Shown piece by piece: positions 33,730 through 42,251 of a stretch of 64,000 bases of DNA. The notes under the pieces were generated by a model that did not search any database, was not told the origin of the DNA, and saw nothing but the letters and a program-made list of their open reading frames with translations. The stretch's first letter is position 1; the number at the start of each line of letters is the position of its first letter. Origin of the DNA: Virgisporangium aurantiacum (lineage in GTDB: Bacteria > Actinomycetota > Actinomycetes > Mycobacteriales > Micromonosporaceae); NCBI RefSeq assembly GCF_016863635.1, contig NZ_BOPG01000075.1:1-64000 (forward strand), read 5' to 3'. The translations under genes and the position numbers were made by a program.

Positions 33730-34131
33730 TCACGAGATCGGGATGAGGACCTCGACCGGTCCCGAGACAGTGGCGCCGACCGGCAGGGTCAGGAACGGAA
33801 TCACCTGCACCGCTGTGCCTTTGACGGTGACGGTGGCGGTGGTGGCGTTGCGGGTGGCGGCGAACTCGGGCCCGACGACCAGGTTGCCGTGGATGTCAGC
33901 CAGGACGGTGGCGGCGTCGGCCTGCCCGGCGGCGGCGGTGCCGCCCTGTACCCGGGTTGTCTGCAGGGCGTGGTTGGCGGCGTAGCGGCAGGCCAGGTCG
34001 CCCAGCCCCCAGGCGGCGGCCTGCACGCCGATCAGCAGCGCGGCCAGCATGACCGCGGTGTAGCCGACCATCTCCACCGACGTGGAGCCCCGGTCGGAGC
34101 GGCGCCTGGGTCGTCGAAGCAGGGTGATCAT
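33730..34131 (-). CDS. TadE-like pseudopilin (133 aa)
   Basis: ATG at 34131 overlaps the DUF2637 stop. RSDRGSTSVEMVGYTAVMLA is again a TadE-type signature with Glu at position 5, followed by a beta-rich exported domain. It is the second of two TadE-like proteins in tandem. Confidence 0.8.
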   Translation of the reverse strand: MITLLRRPRRRSDRGSTSVEMVGYTAVMLAALLIGVQAAAWGLGDLACRYAANHALQTTRVQGGTAAAGQADAATVLADIHGNLVVGPEFAATRNATTATVTVKGTAVQVIPFLTLPVGATVSGPVEVLIPIS

Positions 34132-35264
34132 GCGGTATCTCCGTGGGGTCGGTGACCGTTATGGAGCCACGGTGCGGGCGCGCCGTTGTGCGGCGCGGCG
34201 GTCGACTGCGGGTGGGTGCGCTGGGCAGAGGTGGCGCGGGCTTCGGCGTGGGCCTCGCGGTAACGGCGGGCGGCCTTGCGGCCGACGCCGCTGGCGTCGT
34301 TGGCCCGCCCGGCGGCGCGGGCCAGGTCCGCACCGGACGGCTCCTGGCCGGCGGCCACGCCGCGGCGCCACAACTCGTACATGGCGGCGTCTTCGTCGCT
34401 GACCGGCTCGTAATGACCGGTCACGTCGAGGACCACTGGCTGTGTCGGCGCGGCGACGGCAACCGTCGACGTGGCGACCTGGGCCGATGCGGAGACCGGG
34501 GCTGGTGTCGACATGTCACGGTGCGTCGACGTGTCCGCGGCGCCGTCGTGGTCGGGTACGGCCACAGCCGGGTGCGGGATGCGGCGGCCGACGCCGGTGA
34601 CAGCTCCTGCACCAGAGTCTGCGGTCGGCACGGGCTCGGCGTCGCTAGCCCGCCGCACCGACGCATCGGCGGCAACCGGCCCGGCCGTCAACGTCGCGTC
34701 GCGCCCGGGATCGGACTTGCCGTCCGCCGACGACTGGGGCAGCCACACCGCAGCCACCGGCCGCCGGCCGTTTGGGTGACCGGTCGGCACCGTGACAGGG
34801 TCGGCGTGGCGGTCAGATGAACCGCCCGATGCGCCCGTGGTAGCCGCGGCCGGTGACGCCGTGGCCAGACGGCCGCCGAGTTCCATCAAGCAGACGCTGC
34901 CGACCAGAATCAACCCGTCAACCGACAGTGGCAGCAGGTACGCCGATGCGCCGGTCTCGCCGTAGCGGGCGGCGACACCCGCCATGTGCCAATACGATAC
35001 CCAGGCAGCGATCCCGGCGATCGCCGCGGTGGCCAGCCGCCGCACCACCGCAAGCCACCGACGGTGGACCGGCACCCGGGAAATGAGTTCGACGGTGAGC
35101 AGCAACGCGACCGGCGGCCACGCCGCAATCGCCTGACTGATCAGATGCGGCTGGGCGTGCAACACGTTCGCGCACACCGACGCGCCGACGCCAAGGCTCA
35201 GCACGGCACGAACACCCCACCGAAGTCGCTTCAGCTGACGCACGTCACTCACGGCATCATCCAT
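34128..35264 (-). CDS. DUF2637 membrane protein with C-terminal helix-turn-helix-like region (378 aa)
   Basis: ATG at 35264. Four hydrophobic segments occur in the first 145 residues, with WPPVALLLTVELISRVPVHR and SAYLLPLSVDGLILVGSVCL as the DUF2637 core. A long Ala/Thr/Val-rich linker leads to a C-terminal DNA-binding-like unit (SGADLARAAGRANDASGVGR). It resembles the DUF2637 protein at 17601 in layout but not in detail. DUF2637 is a mobile-element family; finding it inside a Tad operon ties the two halves of the element together. Confidence 0.8.
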   Translation of the reverse strand: MDDAVSDVRQLKRLRWGVRAVLSLGVGASVCANVLHAQPHLISQAIAAWPPVALLLTVELISRVPVHRRWLAVVRRLATAAIAGIAAWVSYWHMAGVAARYGETGASAYLLPLSVDGLILVGSVCLMELGGRLATASPAAATTGASGGSSDRHADPVTVPTGHPNGRRPVAAVWLPQSSADGKSDPGRDATLTAGPVAADASVRRASDAEPVPTADSGAGAVTGVGRRIPHPAVAVPDHDGAADTSTHRDMSTPAPVSASAQVATSTVAVAAPTQPVVLDVTGHYEPVSDEDAAMYELWRRGVAAGQEPSGADLARAAGRANDASGVGRKAARRYREAHAEARATSAQRTHPQSTAAPHNGAPAPWLHNGHRPHGDTA

Positions 35265-35411
35265 TCCGCATCAGATGATCTGTCACTACCGCCAGATCGC
35301 CTACAGCTACACGTGTCCGACCGGTATCTCTGGCGACCCAACTACGGCTACTACTGGTGCTGCTGCGCGCGCAGCAACAACGGTTTCGGGGGTTCTTCAC
35401 CGGCTGGGCGG

Positions 35412-35630
35412 TCACCAGCCCAGGGTGATCGACAGCCCGTTTGCGAAGTCCCGTAGCTTGGTGCGGAAGATCCCGCCGACCACGCCGACGACGATGGTGA
35501 TCGCCGCGGCCCAGAGGATCTTGTCGGCGGTTTCCATGCCGGCGTCCGGCTGTCGCCGCAACCGCCGCGCCTGGTCGGCGACAACGAGGGCGGTGCGGAT
35601 GTACAGGCCAAGCAGTATGCGGTTGAGCAT
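35412..35630 (-). CDS. Small pilin-like membrane protein (72 aa)
   Basis: ATG at 35630 follows GGGGAGGAGCC. A basic amphipathic N-terminus (LYIRTALVVADQARRLRRQP) precedes METADKILWAAAITIVVGVV and a short polar end. It is the size of a Flp pilin and sits where the pilin gene is expected, but lacks the usual G/S-x4-E-Y/L leader. It could be the major subunit or a membrane accessory. The upstream frame extension has no start signal. Confidence 0.6.
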   Translation of the reverse strand: MLNRILLGLYIRTALVVADQARRLRRQPDAGMETADKILWAAAITIVVGVVGGIFRTKLRDFANGLSITLGW

Positions 35631-35731
35631 TGATGGCTCCTCCCCGTATGCAGCGGTTTGGTTGCGTGGCGTGGTGGACGTTCGTCGCCTCGCCGCCGGT
35701 CGTGCTGATGGCTGGTGCGGATCGGCGGCGG

Positions 35732-35818
35732 TCAGGTGAGCTTCAGGACGATGACCGTGACAGCCGTGCCGGCGATGAGTAGCCAGGTCATGATCCACAG
35801 GACGCGGTCTTCAGTCAT
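35732..35818 (-). CDS. 28-residue single-helix membrane peptide
   Basis: ATG at 35818 with GGAG 13 nt upstream. It encodes MTEDRVLWIMTWLLIAGTAV then TVIVLKLT and a stop at 35732. One membrane helix fills almost the whole peptide. The ATG overlaps the stop of the 22-residue ORF upstream. It lies between tadC and the pilin-like gene. Confidence 0.5.
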   Translation of the reverse strand: MTEDRVLWIMTWLLIAGTAVTVIVLKLT

Positions 35819-35883
35819 GGCGAGAAGCTCCGGTTCGCCGGGGTGCGGCGCGCGGGGCCTCGTTCGACGCGGTACGGGTACAA
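35815..35883 (-). CDS. 22-residue leader ORF (TTG start) coupled to the 28-residue peptide
   Basis: TTG at 35883 follows AGAGGAGATCCACC, a strong site. It encodes MYPYRVERGPARRTPANRSF plus SP and stops at TGA 35815-35817, overlapping the next ATG. It matches the leader layout at 17533 and 20344. Confidence 0.4.
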   Translation of the reverse strand: MYPYRVERGPARRTPANRSFSP

Positions 35884-35929
35884 GGTGGATCTCCTCTGGT
35901 GTGACAGTGCTGCTGCAGTTGGTGGTGTT

Positions 35930-36787
35930 CTAGAGGCTCTGGGTGATGCCGACGATTGGCGGGTACAGCAGAAAGATCAGGTAGGCGAAGCCGAGGACGA
36001 GTAGCGGCGCCGACATGCGCGAGCTGGCTTTCTCCGCCTCGGTTTCCATCTCGCTGGTCGCGGCGGCCCGCATCGCCGCGGCGCGGGCGGTCAACGACGC
36101 CCGCACGCGGGCGCCTTCTGTACCGGCCAGCGACATCGCGGCGGCCAGCTCGGCCAGCTCGCTGACCGCGGTGTCCTCGCCGAGCTGCCCCAACGCCTGC
36201 CACGGTGGTTGGCGCAGCACCCGCGCTGTGGCGAGGGTCTGCCGCAGCCGGTCAGCGGCCCAGCCGGTGCAGATGTCGGACGCTTCGTCGACGGCCTGTT
36301 CGACGCCGGCGCCGCGGGCCAGGCTGATCGACAGCAGGTTCAGCATCAGGGCGAGGGTGTGCCGCAGCTGCGACCGCCGCCGTTCGGCCTGGGCGTGCAG
36401 GCTCGCGTCCGCCCGCCGGAACCCAATCGCGCCGCCGAGGATCGCCAGCCACAGCGGCACCTGCCCGGAGAATCCCGCCGCTGCCGCGGCAACCGGGATG
36501 ATCAAGGCACCGAACAGCACGGCGGCGGACTGTTCGGCCAGGTGTTGGGCGGGGTCCTTGTCCAGTACCGCGAGGTCTTCCCGGACCCGGGTCCGGGGCA
36601 GGCCGAGCCGCCGGGCCGGTGCGGCCAGCAGGTGGTAGAGCCGTTGCCGGCCGGCCGGCGGGGGCGAGGGTGGGCGGCGCAGCAACTCCAACACGTGCGC
36701 CAGGGCCGGCCGTGGTGGCCGCAGCCCGTACACGGCCAGGGCCAGACCGAGGCCGGCGCCGGCGCCGGTGACCAGTTCGCCGATCAT
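35930..36787 (-). CDS. tadC: TadC-like type II secretion F-domain protein (285 aa)
   Basis: ATG at 36787 overlaps the tadB stop. The N-terminal helix (GAGAGLGLALAVYGLRPPRP) is followed by a hydrophobic pair, the T2SSF cytoplasmic domain (MLNLLSISLARGAGVEQAVD, then SLAGTEGARVRASLTARAAA) and a C-terminal membrane helix. With TadB it forms the inner-membrane platform of the Flp pilus. Confidence 0.85.
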   Translation of the reverse strand: MIGELVTGAGAGLGLALAVYGLRPPRPALAHVLELLRRPPSPPPAGRQRLYHLLAAPARRLGLPRTRVREDLAVLDKDPAQHLAEQSAAVLFGALIIPVAAAAAGFSGQVPLWLAILGGAIGFRRADASLHAQAERRRSQLRHTLALMLNLLSISLARGAGVEQAVDEASDICTGWAADRLRQTLATARVLRQPPWQALGQLGEDTAVSELAELAAAMSLAGTEGARVRASLTARAAAMRAAATSEMETEAEKASSRMSAPLLVLGFAYLIFLLYPPIVGITQSL

Positions 36788-37674
36788 CGCGTCACCGCCA
36801 CCGTGGTCGGGCTTGTGTCCGGGCTGGTGTCTGGTGCGGCGTCCAGCGCCAGGACCCGGTCGGGTTCGGCCTGGCGGGACAGCCGGTGCAGCCAGCGGAA
36901 CCCGATCGCGAACAGCAGCCCGACGAACGCGAGCATGATCTGCCCGGTGGTGCTGTCGTAGGGGGCGAGGAAGCCGCGGTTGAACACGACCAGCCCGATC
37001 GCCATGGCGAGGGTAGTTCCGATGATCATGCGGGCGTCGGTGGCGGCTTTGGCGCGGCTGCGTTCGACCCGCCGCTGCGCGGCGACGTCTTCGCGGGTGG
37101 CGGCGGCGAGCAGCCCGAGGGGTTCGGCGAGCTTGCCGGCGCCCTGCGTGGACGCGAGGAGCAGCGCGGCGACGACGGTGTCGGCGACTGGGTCGGCCAG
37201 GTCGGTGGCGAACGCGCGCAGCGCGTCGGGTAGCCGCACCCCGCGGCGCAGCGACTCGGCCAGGCCGACCACCTGAGGCCGGATCGCGGCCGGGATGGTC
37301 GCCGCGGTGGCCATGATGGTCTGTTCCAGCCCGGCCGCCGCGGACAGCGTGTCGCGCAGCGATTCGGTCCAGGTGGCGACCGCTTCCAGGCGGCGTAGCC
37401 GGGCAGCGCGGGCGCGTTCGGCGCCCATCAACATGCTCGGGAGCGCCCATACCGCCAGGCCGGCCAGGACGCCGCCGACCAGCCACCCGGTGACCAGTGC
37501 GACCACGGCGGCGGCGACGAGGACCGCGGCCAGGTGTACCGGCCCGCTCCCGCCGGCCAGCCGCGCGATCGCCGTGCCGGGTGCGTTGTCGGGCCGGGGC
37601 CGGCGTCGAAGCCCGCCGGCGAGAATGAGCAGGCCGAGCCCGACGCCGGCGCCGTACAACACCGCCAACAACAT
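36784..37674 (-). CDS. tadB: TadB-like type II secretion F-domain protein (296 aa)
   Basis: ATG at 37674. It has hydrophobic segments at both ends and a T2SSF domain (WTESLRDTLSAAAGLEQTIM; LLLASTQGAGKLAEPLGLLA). Paired with TadC downstream by an ATGA overlap and 7 nt behind tadA, the standard order of Tad loci. Confidence 0.88.
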   Translation of the reverse strand: MLLAVLYGAGVGLGLLILAGGLRRRPRPDNAPGTAIARLAGGSGPVHLAAVLVAAAVVALVTGWLVGGVLAGLAVWALPSMLMGAERARAARLRRLEAVATWTESLRDTLSAAAGLEQTIMATAATIPAAIRPQVVGLAESLRRGVRLPDALRAFATDLADPVADTVVAALLLASTQGAGKLAEPLGLLAAATREDVAAQRRVERSRAKAATDARMIIGTTLAMAIGLVVFNRGFLAPYDSTTGQIMLAFVGLLFAIGFRWLHRLSRQAEPDRVLALDAAPDTSPDTSPTTVAVTR

Positions 37675-37681
37675 GGCTCGG

Positions 37682-39001
37682 TCACCACCTGTCCGTATCG
37701 AGCAGCGCCGGGTCGAACCCGGCCGCGATGAGCCGGTCGAGGGTTTCGCCGCGGACCTGGGTGGCTGGTATCGCCCGCCGGTCGGGGCCGGGCCGGTACA
37801 CCTCGTTGGACACGATGTGTTCGCCGTCGCTGTCGATCACCTCGCGGATGCTGGACACGACCCGGGTGCCGTCGGGGGTCATCCCGAGGTGGATCACCAC
37901 GTGGACGGCGTCGGCGATCAGGGCCATGGCGGCGTCCCGCGGGTACAGCGCCGGTGGTTCCATGGCGTAGGTGACCAGCTTGAGCAGCGCCTGGCGTGAG
38001 TCGGAGGCGTGCACGGTGGCCATCGACCCGTCGATGCCGATGCTCATGGCCTTGGCCATCGGCACCACCTCGGCGCCGCGGACCTCGCCGACGATGACCC
38101 GGTTCGGGGTCATCCGCAGGCTGGCGCGGATCAGCCGGTTCATGTCGTAGCCGCCGGCGTCCTCGATGTTGGGCTCGCGGGTTTGGGAGCGGACCAGGTC
38201 TGGGTGGTCTTCGCGGGACAGGTTCAGCTCGTAGGCGTCCTCGATGGTGATGATCCGCTCGTGGCGGGGGATCGCGTGGGCGAGGGCGCGCAGCAGGGTG
38301 GTCTTGCCTGCGGCCGGGCCGCCGCAGACGACGATGTTGCGGCGGGCGCGGACCATCGCGGTGAACAGGTGCGCCATGCAGGTGGTCATTTCCCGCTTGT
38401 CGACCAAGTCGGCGAGGCTGACCCGCTTGAGCGGGTGCAGCCGGATCGACACCGACACCCGGTCGGTGACGTCCTGCAACGCGAACAGCCGTTCCCCATC
38501 CGGGAGCTGCATCGACAGTTCGGGTTGGCCCCGGTCGAAGCGCCGCTCGTGGGCGCCCCGCGCGGCGAGGGCCCGCAGCAACGCGATCAGGTCCTCATCG
38601 GAGGCGGCGACCGGGGCGACCTGGTGGCGGCTGCCGTCGCGGCGGATCACGAACACCGAATTGTGGCCGTTGATGTTGATGGTCTCGATGTCCGGGTCGT
38701 CCAGCAGCGGCTGCAACCCGCCCAGGCCGACGAACTCGTCTCGCAGCGCCTGCCGTACCCGGGCTTCGGTGTCGGCGTCCAGCGGCGCCCGCGACTCGCG
38801 CAGGGCTTGGCGGGCGTAGTTGTCCAACGCCACCGTGATCAGCTGCTCGACTGTCGCGGCCCGGCTGGCTGGCAGCAGGTGCCCGGCCGTGGCCGCCGCG
38901 GTGATCTGGTCGGCCAGCACCGGCCGCAGTGTCTGCACCGCTGCGGTTTCGTCGTCTGGGCGGCCGGCGCGGCCGTTGCCCGGCCCATGCAGTTCGGTCA
39001 T
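37682..39001 (-). CDS. tadA: TadA/CpaF-type pilus assembly ATPase (439 aa)
   Basis: ATG at 39001 overlaps the tadZ stop; the longer ORF upstream is a shadow of tadZ. It has Walker A CGGPAAGKTTLLRALA, an Asp box (IITIEDAYELNL), Walker B (RVIVGEVRGAEVV) and a His box (GSMATVHASDSRQALLKL). The N-terminal three-helix domain includes DDPDIETININGHNSVFVIR. It powers pilus assembly at the membrane. Confidence 0.95.
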   Translation of the reverse strand: MTELHGPGNGRAGRPDDETAAVQTLRPVLADQITAAATAGHLLPASRAATVEQLITVALDNYARQALRESRAPLDADTEARVRQALRDEFVGLGGLQPLLDDPDIETININGHNSVFVIRRDGSRHQVAPVAASDEDLIALLRALAARGAHERRFDRGQPELSMQLPDGERLFALQDVTDRVSVSIRLHPLKRVSLADLVDKREMTTCMAHLFTAMVRARRNIVVCGGPAAGKTTLLRALAHAIPRHERIITIEDAYELNLSREDHPDLVRSQTREPNIEDAGGYDMNRLIRASLRMTPNRVIVGEVRGAEVVPMAKAMSIGIDGSMATVHASDSRQALLKLVTYAMEPPALYPRDAAMALIADAVHVVIHLGMTPDGTRVVSSIREVIDSDGEHIVSNEVYRPGPDRRAIPATQVRGETLDRLIAAGFDPALLDTDRW

Positions 39002-39798
39002 CGCCGTCCCACCACCTGACCGATGACCGGCGGGACCGCGTGGAGTTCGGCGATCCAGTTCACCTGCTCGACGTCGCGGAACTCCGCCTGCAACGACAAC
39101 GCGAGGGCTCGCGCCGCCCGCAGCAGCTCCAGCCGGTTCAAGCCCCACCGGGCGCTGGCCTGCCCGGCCAACACCGCAGCGGCGCGGCGGTCGTCCGGCA
39201 CCAGCGCGGCCACCGGCAGCCCGACCACGTGGGCGATCTCCTCCGGTGGGACGAACGGCCGCCCGGTCAGCACCAGCCGTACCGACGCGCGTCGGCCCGG
39301 CAGTGCCAGCAGGGCGTCCCGGCGGACCTGGACCGCGTCGACGCCGTCCAACCCGGCCCGGGTCACCACCAGCAACAGGTCGGAGATGGCGGCGATCGGC
39401 AACGCCGGGGAGTGCCAATCCAGCCGGCCCACATCCACCACGACCAGCCGCTCCCGGGCCGCTGCTCGCAGTACGTCCAGCCCGCCACCGTCAACCAGGG
39501 CAGCCACCGCGGACACCGCCTGCGGCGTCGCCGGGGCCGCCGACCCGAACACCACCTCGACGCCCAGCGGCAGCCGCTGCGCGTAGGCGGTCAGGTCGAC
39601 GCCGGTGGCGCCGCGGCGGGCGTCGGCGGCCAGCTCGGCCAGGCCCGGCTCGCGGTGGTGGCCGAACCGGAACGCCAGATCAGCACCGGCCGGGTCGGCT
39701 TCGACGAGCACGGCGTTGGCCTTCGGCCACCGGGCGGCCAGCGCCACCGCCAGGGTGGTGACCCCGAACCCCTTGGCCGCCCCGATCGTGACCAGCAT
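38998..39798 (-). CDS. TadZ/CpaE-like MinD-family protein with altered Walker A (266 aa)
   Basis: ATG at 39798. It starts MLVTIGAAKGFGVTTLAVAL: the signature Lys of deviant Walker A is kept (AKG) but the usual GKT is GVTT, so ATP hydrolysis is doubtful. VLVEADPAGADLAFRFG and LVVVDVGRLDWHS follow the ParA/MinD strands. TadZ proteins place the pilus machine at the pole; several are known to have weak or no ATPase activity. Confidence 0.8.
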   Translation of the reverse strand: MLVTIGAAKGFGVTTLAVALAARWPKANAVLVEADPAGADLAFRFGHHREPGLAELAADARRGATGVDLTAYAQRLPLGVEVVFGSAAPATPQAVSAVAALVDGGGLDVLRAAARERLVVVDVGRLDWHSPALPIAAISDLLLVVTRAGLDGVDAVQVRRDALLALPGRRASVRLVLTGRPFVPPEEIAHVVGLPVAALVPDDRRAAAVLAGQASARWGLNRLELLRAARALALSLQAEFRDVEQVNWIAELHAVPPVIGQVVGRR

Positions 39799-39804
39799 TG
39801 CCGA

Positions 39805-40464
39805 TCACCCCTCACCCTGGACGATCAGCGCCACCTCGCCCGGGGCGCCGGCCACCCGCACCGCATCGGGGGAGGTCATCAGCAGCGATACCACGCTCGC
39901 GCCCGTGCCGTCGGCGGCGGTCACCGACACCACCGTCGCTGAAACCTGCACCGGGTTCGCGCCCGGCGACGAACCGGTGCCGGACTGGGTCGGCACCACC
40001 AGCACTAGGACGCGGGCGCCGGCCGCCAGGCCGTCCGGGGCACGGCCCGGCTTCACCGAAACCGCCACCAGCGACTGCCCGGACGGAGGCCACGCCGCCG
40101 GTCCGAGCATCGACTCCGACAGCAGCGTGTTGGCCGCCACCGGCAGCCGCAGCGTGCGGCCGATCACCGACGACTGCTGGGTCTCGGCGACCACGGCCAG
40201 GGCAGCGTCCGGCACGATCCGCACCACGGTCAGGTCCGCGGCCGACAGCGTGTGCCCGGCCGGTACCGCGCGGGCCAGCGTCAACACCGCGGTCCGCGGA
40301 TCGACGCGTAGTGCCGTGATCGCGAACGCCACCGCGCACGCCAGCACCAGCAGCGCACCCAGCACGATGTGCGGGGTGCTGCGCCGCCGGCGCACACTCA
40401 CCGTCGGCGCGTCCCGCCGGGCGGCGTCGGACTGGCGGGCCGGTCCCGTCTGCAGTGACGTCAT
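39805..40464 (-). CDS. CpaB/RcpC-like SAF-domain protein (219 aa)
   Basis: ATG at 40464. One membrane helix (PHIVLGALLVLACAVAFAIT) is followed by a SAF domain (ARAVPAGHTLSAADLTVVRI; AANTLLSESMLG). CpaB-type proteins act in the periplasm or wall zone in Flp pilus assembly. It lies directly upstream of tadZ. Confidence 0.8.
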   Translation of the reverse strand: MTSLQTGPARQSDAARRDAPTVSVRRRRSTPHIVLGALLVLACAVAFAITALRVDPRTAVLTLARAVPAGHTLSAADLTVVRIVPDAALAVVAETQQSSVIGRTLRLPVAANTLLSESMLGPAAWPPSGQSLVAVSVKPGRAPDGLAAGARVLVLVVPTQSGTGSSPGANPVQVSATVVSVTAADGTGASVVSLLMTSPDAVRVAGAPGEVALIVQGEG

Positions 40465-40471
40465 CGCTCAC

Positions 40472-41404
40472 TCACCCCGTTGCCGTGTTCAATGCGCCAG
40501 CCTCGACCACCCGCAGGATCAGCTCCGCCGTCGTGGTCAGGTCCGGCCGTGTGCCCGACTCGCCGCCGCCCGACCAGCTGATCTGCCACGTCACCGTGGC
40601 CCGCACCGTGTACGCCCCGCCCGGTGCGGCCGGGGTGGTGTACGTGTGCCCGCAGGTCGGCGACGCCTTGGACGGATCAGTGCCCGGCGTCCACGCGGTT
40701 CCCTGGCCGTTGCAGGTCACCGTCCGGCCGTCACCCATCGACCAGGAGACACTGGTCGGCTTCGCCGTGGCCGTCACCGTCAACCCGCCGGCCGACGCCG
40801 ACGCCGACCGCGTACCCCACGAACCGGAGTCCACCCACAACCATGTCGGCACGTACACCACCTGCGCCGGCCGATCGTCCGAACCCAGCTTGACCACGGG
40901 GTTCAGCCGGATGACCGGAGCGGGCAGCCGCAACCGGTTGACCGCCTGGTCCGCCAACAGGTCAATGCTCGGACCCTGCCCGGCGAACAACCGGAACCTG
41001 ACGAACCCCGGCGGCCAGTCATTCCTCAACGGGTCACCGCACGAGCCGACGTACCACCGCTCGGGCGGCACCGCCGGACCACCCAACGCCTCGGCCGCGG
41101 CAAGCTCCGTGCCCGTCGCCGGCTGGTACCAACAGCCGTCCCCGCCGAACCACCCCTTTCCCGGGATGTAGCAAGGAACAACACGGCCCTGCCAGTCGCG
41201 GCACTCCGCACTCCCGCCGCCACCACCGCCACCGCCGTTACCTGGAGAACGCGGTACCGACGGATCAACCACACACTCCGGCGCGGTCGGATTCTGTTCG
41301 CAGTTGACGAAGTCGCCGGGCGCGGCGTGGGCGACGCCTGTGAGAGCCGTCAAAGCGATCAGGGTCCCGCCAATGAGGGCAAGTGCTCGGCTAGTCAAGT
41401 GCAT
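40472..41404 (-). CDS. Secreted protein with PKD-like domain (310 aa)
   Basis: ATG at 41404 follows GAGGTGGGCTC. A Sec signal peptide ends near GVAHAAPGDF. A Gly run (about eight) follows a Cys-rich segment (NCEQNP, ECVVDP), then a CRDWQGRVVPCYIPGKGWFG segment, and a PKD-like end (WSMGDGRTVTCNGQG; TCGHTYTTPAAPGGAYTV). Probably a surface-exposed pilus or wall partner. It overlaps the lipoprotein gene by 10 nt. Confidence 0.75.
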   Translation of the reverse strand: MHLTSRALALIGGTLIALTALTGVAHAAPGDFVNCEQNPTAPECVVDPSVPRSPGNGGGGGGGGSAECRDWQGRVVPCYIPGKGWFGGDGCWYQPATGTELAAAEALGGPAVPPERWYVGSCGDPLRNDWPPGFVRFRLFAGQGPSIDLLADQAVNRLRLPAPVIRLNPVVKLGSDDRPAQVVYVPTWLWVDSGSWGTRSASASAGGLTVTATAKPTSVSWSMGDGRTVTCNGQGTAWTPGTDPSKASPTCGHTYTTPAAPGGAYTVRATVTWQISWSGGGESGTRPDLTTTAELILRVVEAGALNTATG

Positions 41405-41961
41405 GAGCCCACCTCGTGGAGTCCGAAGCTGGTGACCTTCCACGCGCCGTCGCCCTGCCGCTCCACTGTGGCGAGGCACAGGCGTTGCCCGCCCGGCTTA
41501 TCGCTGTAGGCGGGCCCAGGCGAGGCGCGGACGATCCGCGCTTTGCTGTCGTCAAGGCAATCGCGAATGCCGACCTTGGTCGGAGACGTTGTCGGCGCAA
41601 CCTCCGTCACGCGCGGCGCGAGCGTGAACTCACCCTCGCCCTTCAACCCCTGGTCCCGCACGTCGCGCACCCCACCCGTGAGGGTCTTCAGCGCATTCCC
41701 CGTCGCGTATCGCGCGAGCTCGGGGCTGTCAGGATCGGGGGAAGCGAGTACCCGCACGTAGGCGTCCCACATGCCGCGGTACGCCGCGACCGCGTCCCGC
41801 ACGCTGGCGGCATCCGAGTCGGCCGGCGTCGACGAGGGCACCCGCAACGAGATCGTCGGACTCGGGCCGGCCCCAGGCGCCTTTGACGAATCATCGCCGC
41901 ACGCCGCAACGAAGATCACGGTCAGTGCCAGATAGGTCAGCAGACAAGAGATCTTTGCCAT
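41395..41961 (-). CDS. Predicted lipoprotein, first gene of the Tad operon (188 aa)
   Basis: ATG at 41961 follows GGGGAGGAACG. LTYLALTVIFVAACGDDSSK is a lipoprotein signal with a VAAC lipobox. The exported domain has Cys-containing strands (GIRDCLDDSKARIV; RLCLATVERQGDGAWKVTSF) like small NTF2-type lipoproteins. It probably heads the whole operon down to 29038. Confidence 0.75.
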   Translation of the reverse strand: MAKISCLLTYLALTVIFVAACGDDSSKAPGAGPSPTISLRVPSSTPADSDAASVRDAVAAYRGMWDAYVRVLASPDPDSPELARYATGNALKTLTGGVRDVRDQGLKGEGEFTLAPRVTEVAPTTSPTKVGIRDCLDDSKARIVRASPGPAYSDKPGGQRLCLATVERQGDGAWKVTSFGLHEVGSCT

Positions 41962-42021
41962 GTGACGTTCCTCCCCAGGCAACTCGACGACGGTAAACCC
42001 GCACCCCACACCTATCGCAAC

Positions 42022-42042
42022 GTGCGCATCATCGATGCGCAC
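42022..42042. promoter_or_regulatory. Perfect 9+9 palindrome upstream of the Tad operon
   Basis: GTGCGCATC-ATC-GATGCGCAC, 61 nt upstream of the lipoprotein start. GATGCGCA-type half sites recur at 42060. Likely an operator for the - strand operon or for the + strand regulator at 42252. Confidence 0.5.
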
Positions 42043-42251
42043 CTTTCATGCGTAGCAAAGATGCGCAGGTGCGGTGCGGTTCGATCTGGGTCAGTCGAGG
42101 GTCAGCGTCGGCTGCCTCTTGCCCGCCGGCAGCGGTCGTCGCACACTGTGGCCAGCGGCAGACTTGAACGTCGGCGCAGCGTCCATCGAACCGCCGCACG
42201 AGCTTCCGGGCGGGCGACGAGCCCGGCGTGGGTCAACGGTGAAGGAGCGTC

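Noticed and set aside
35811-36203. 130-codon - strand frame near the tadC end
   Set aside because: Overlaps tadC in another frame; only the two tiny ORFs at 35732-35883 have ribosome-binding sites.
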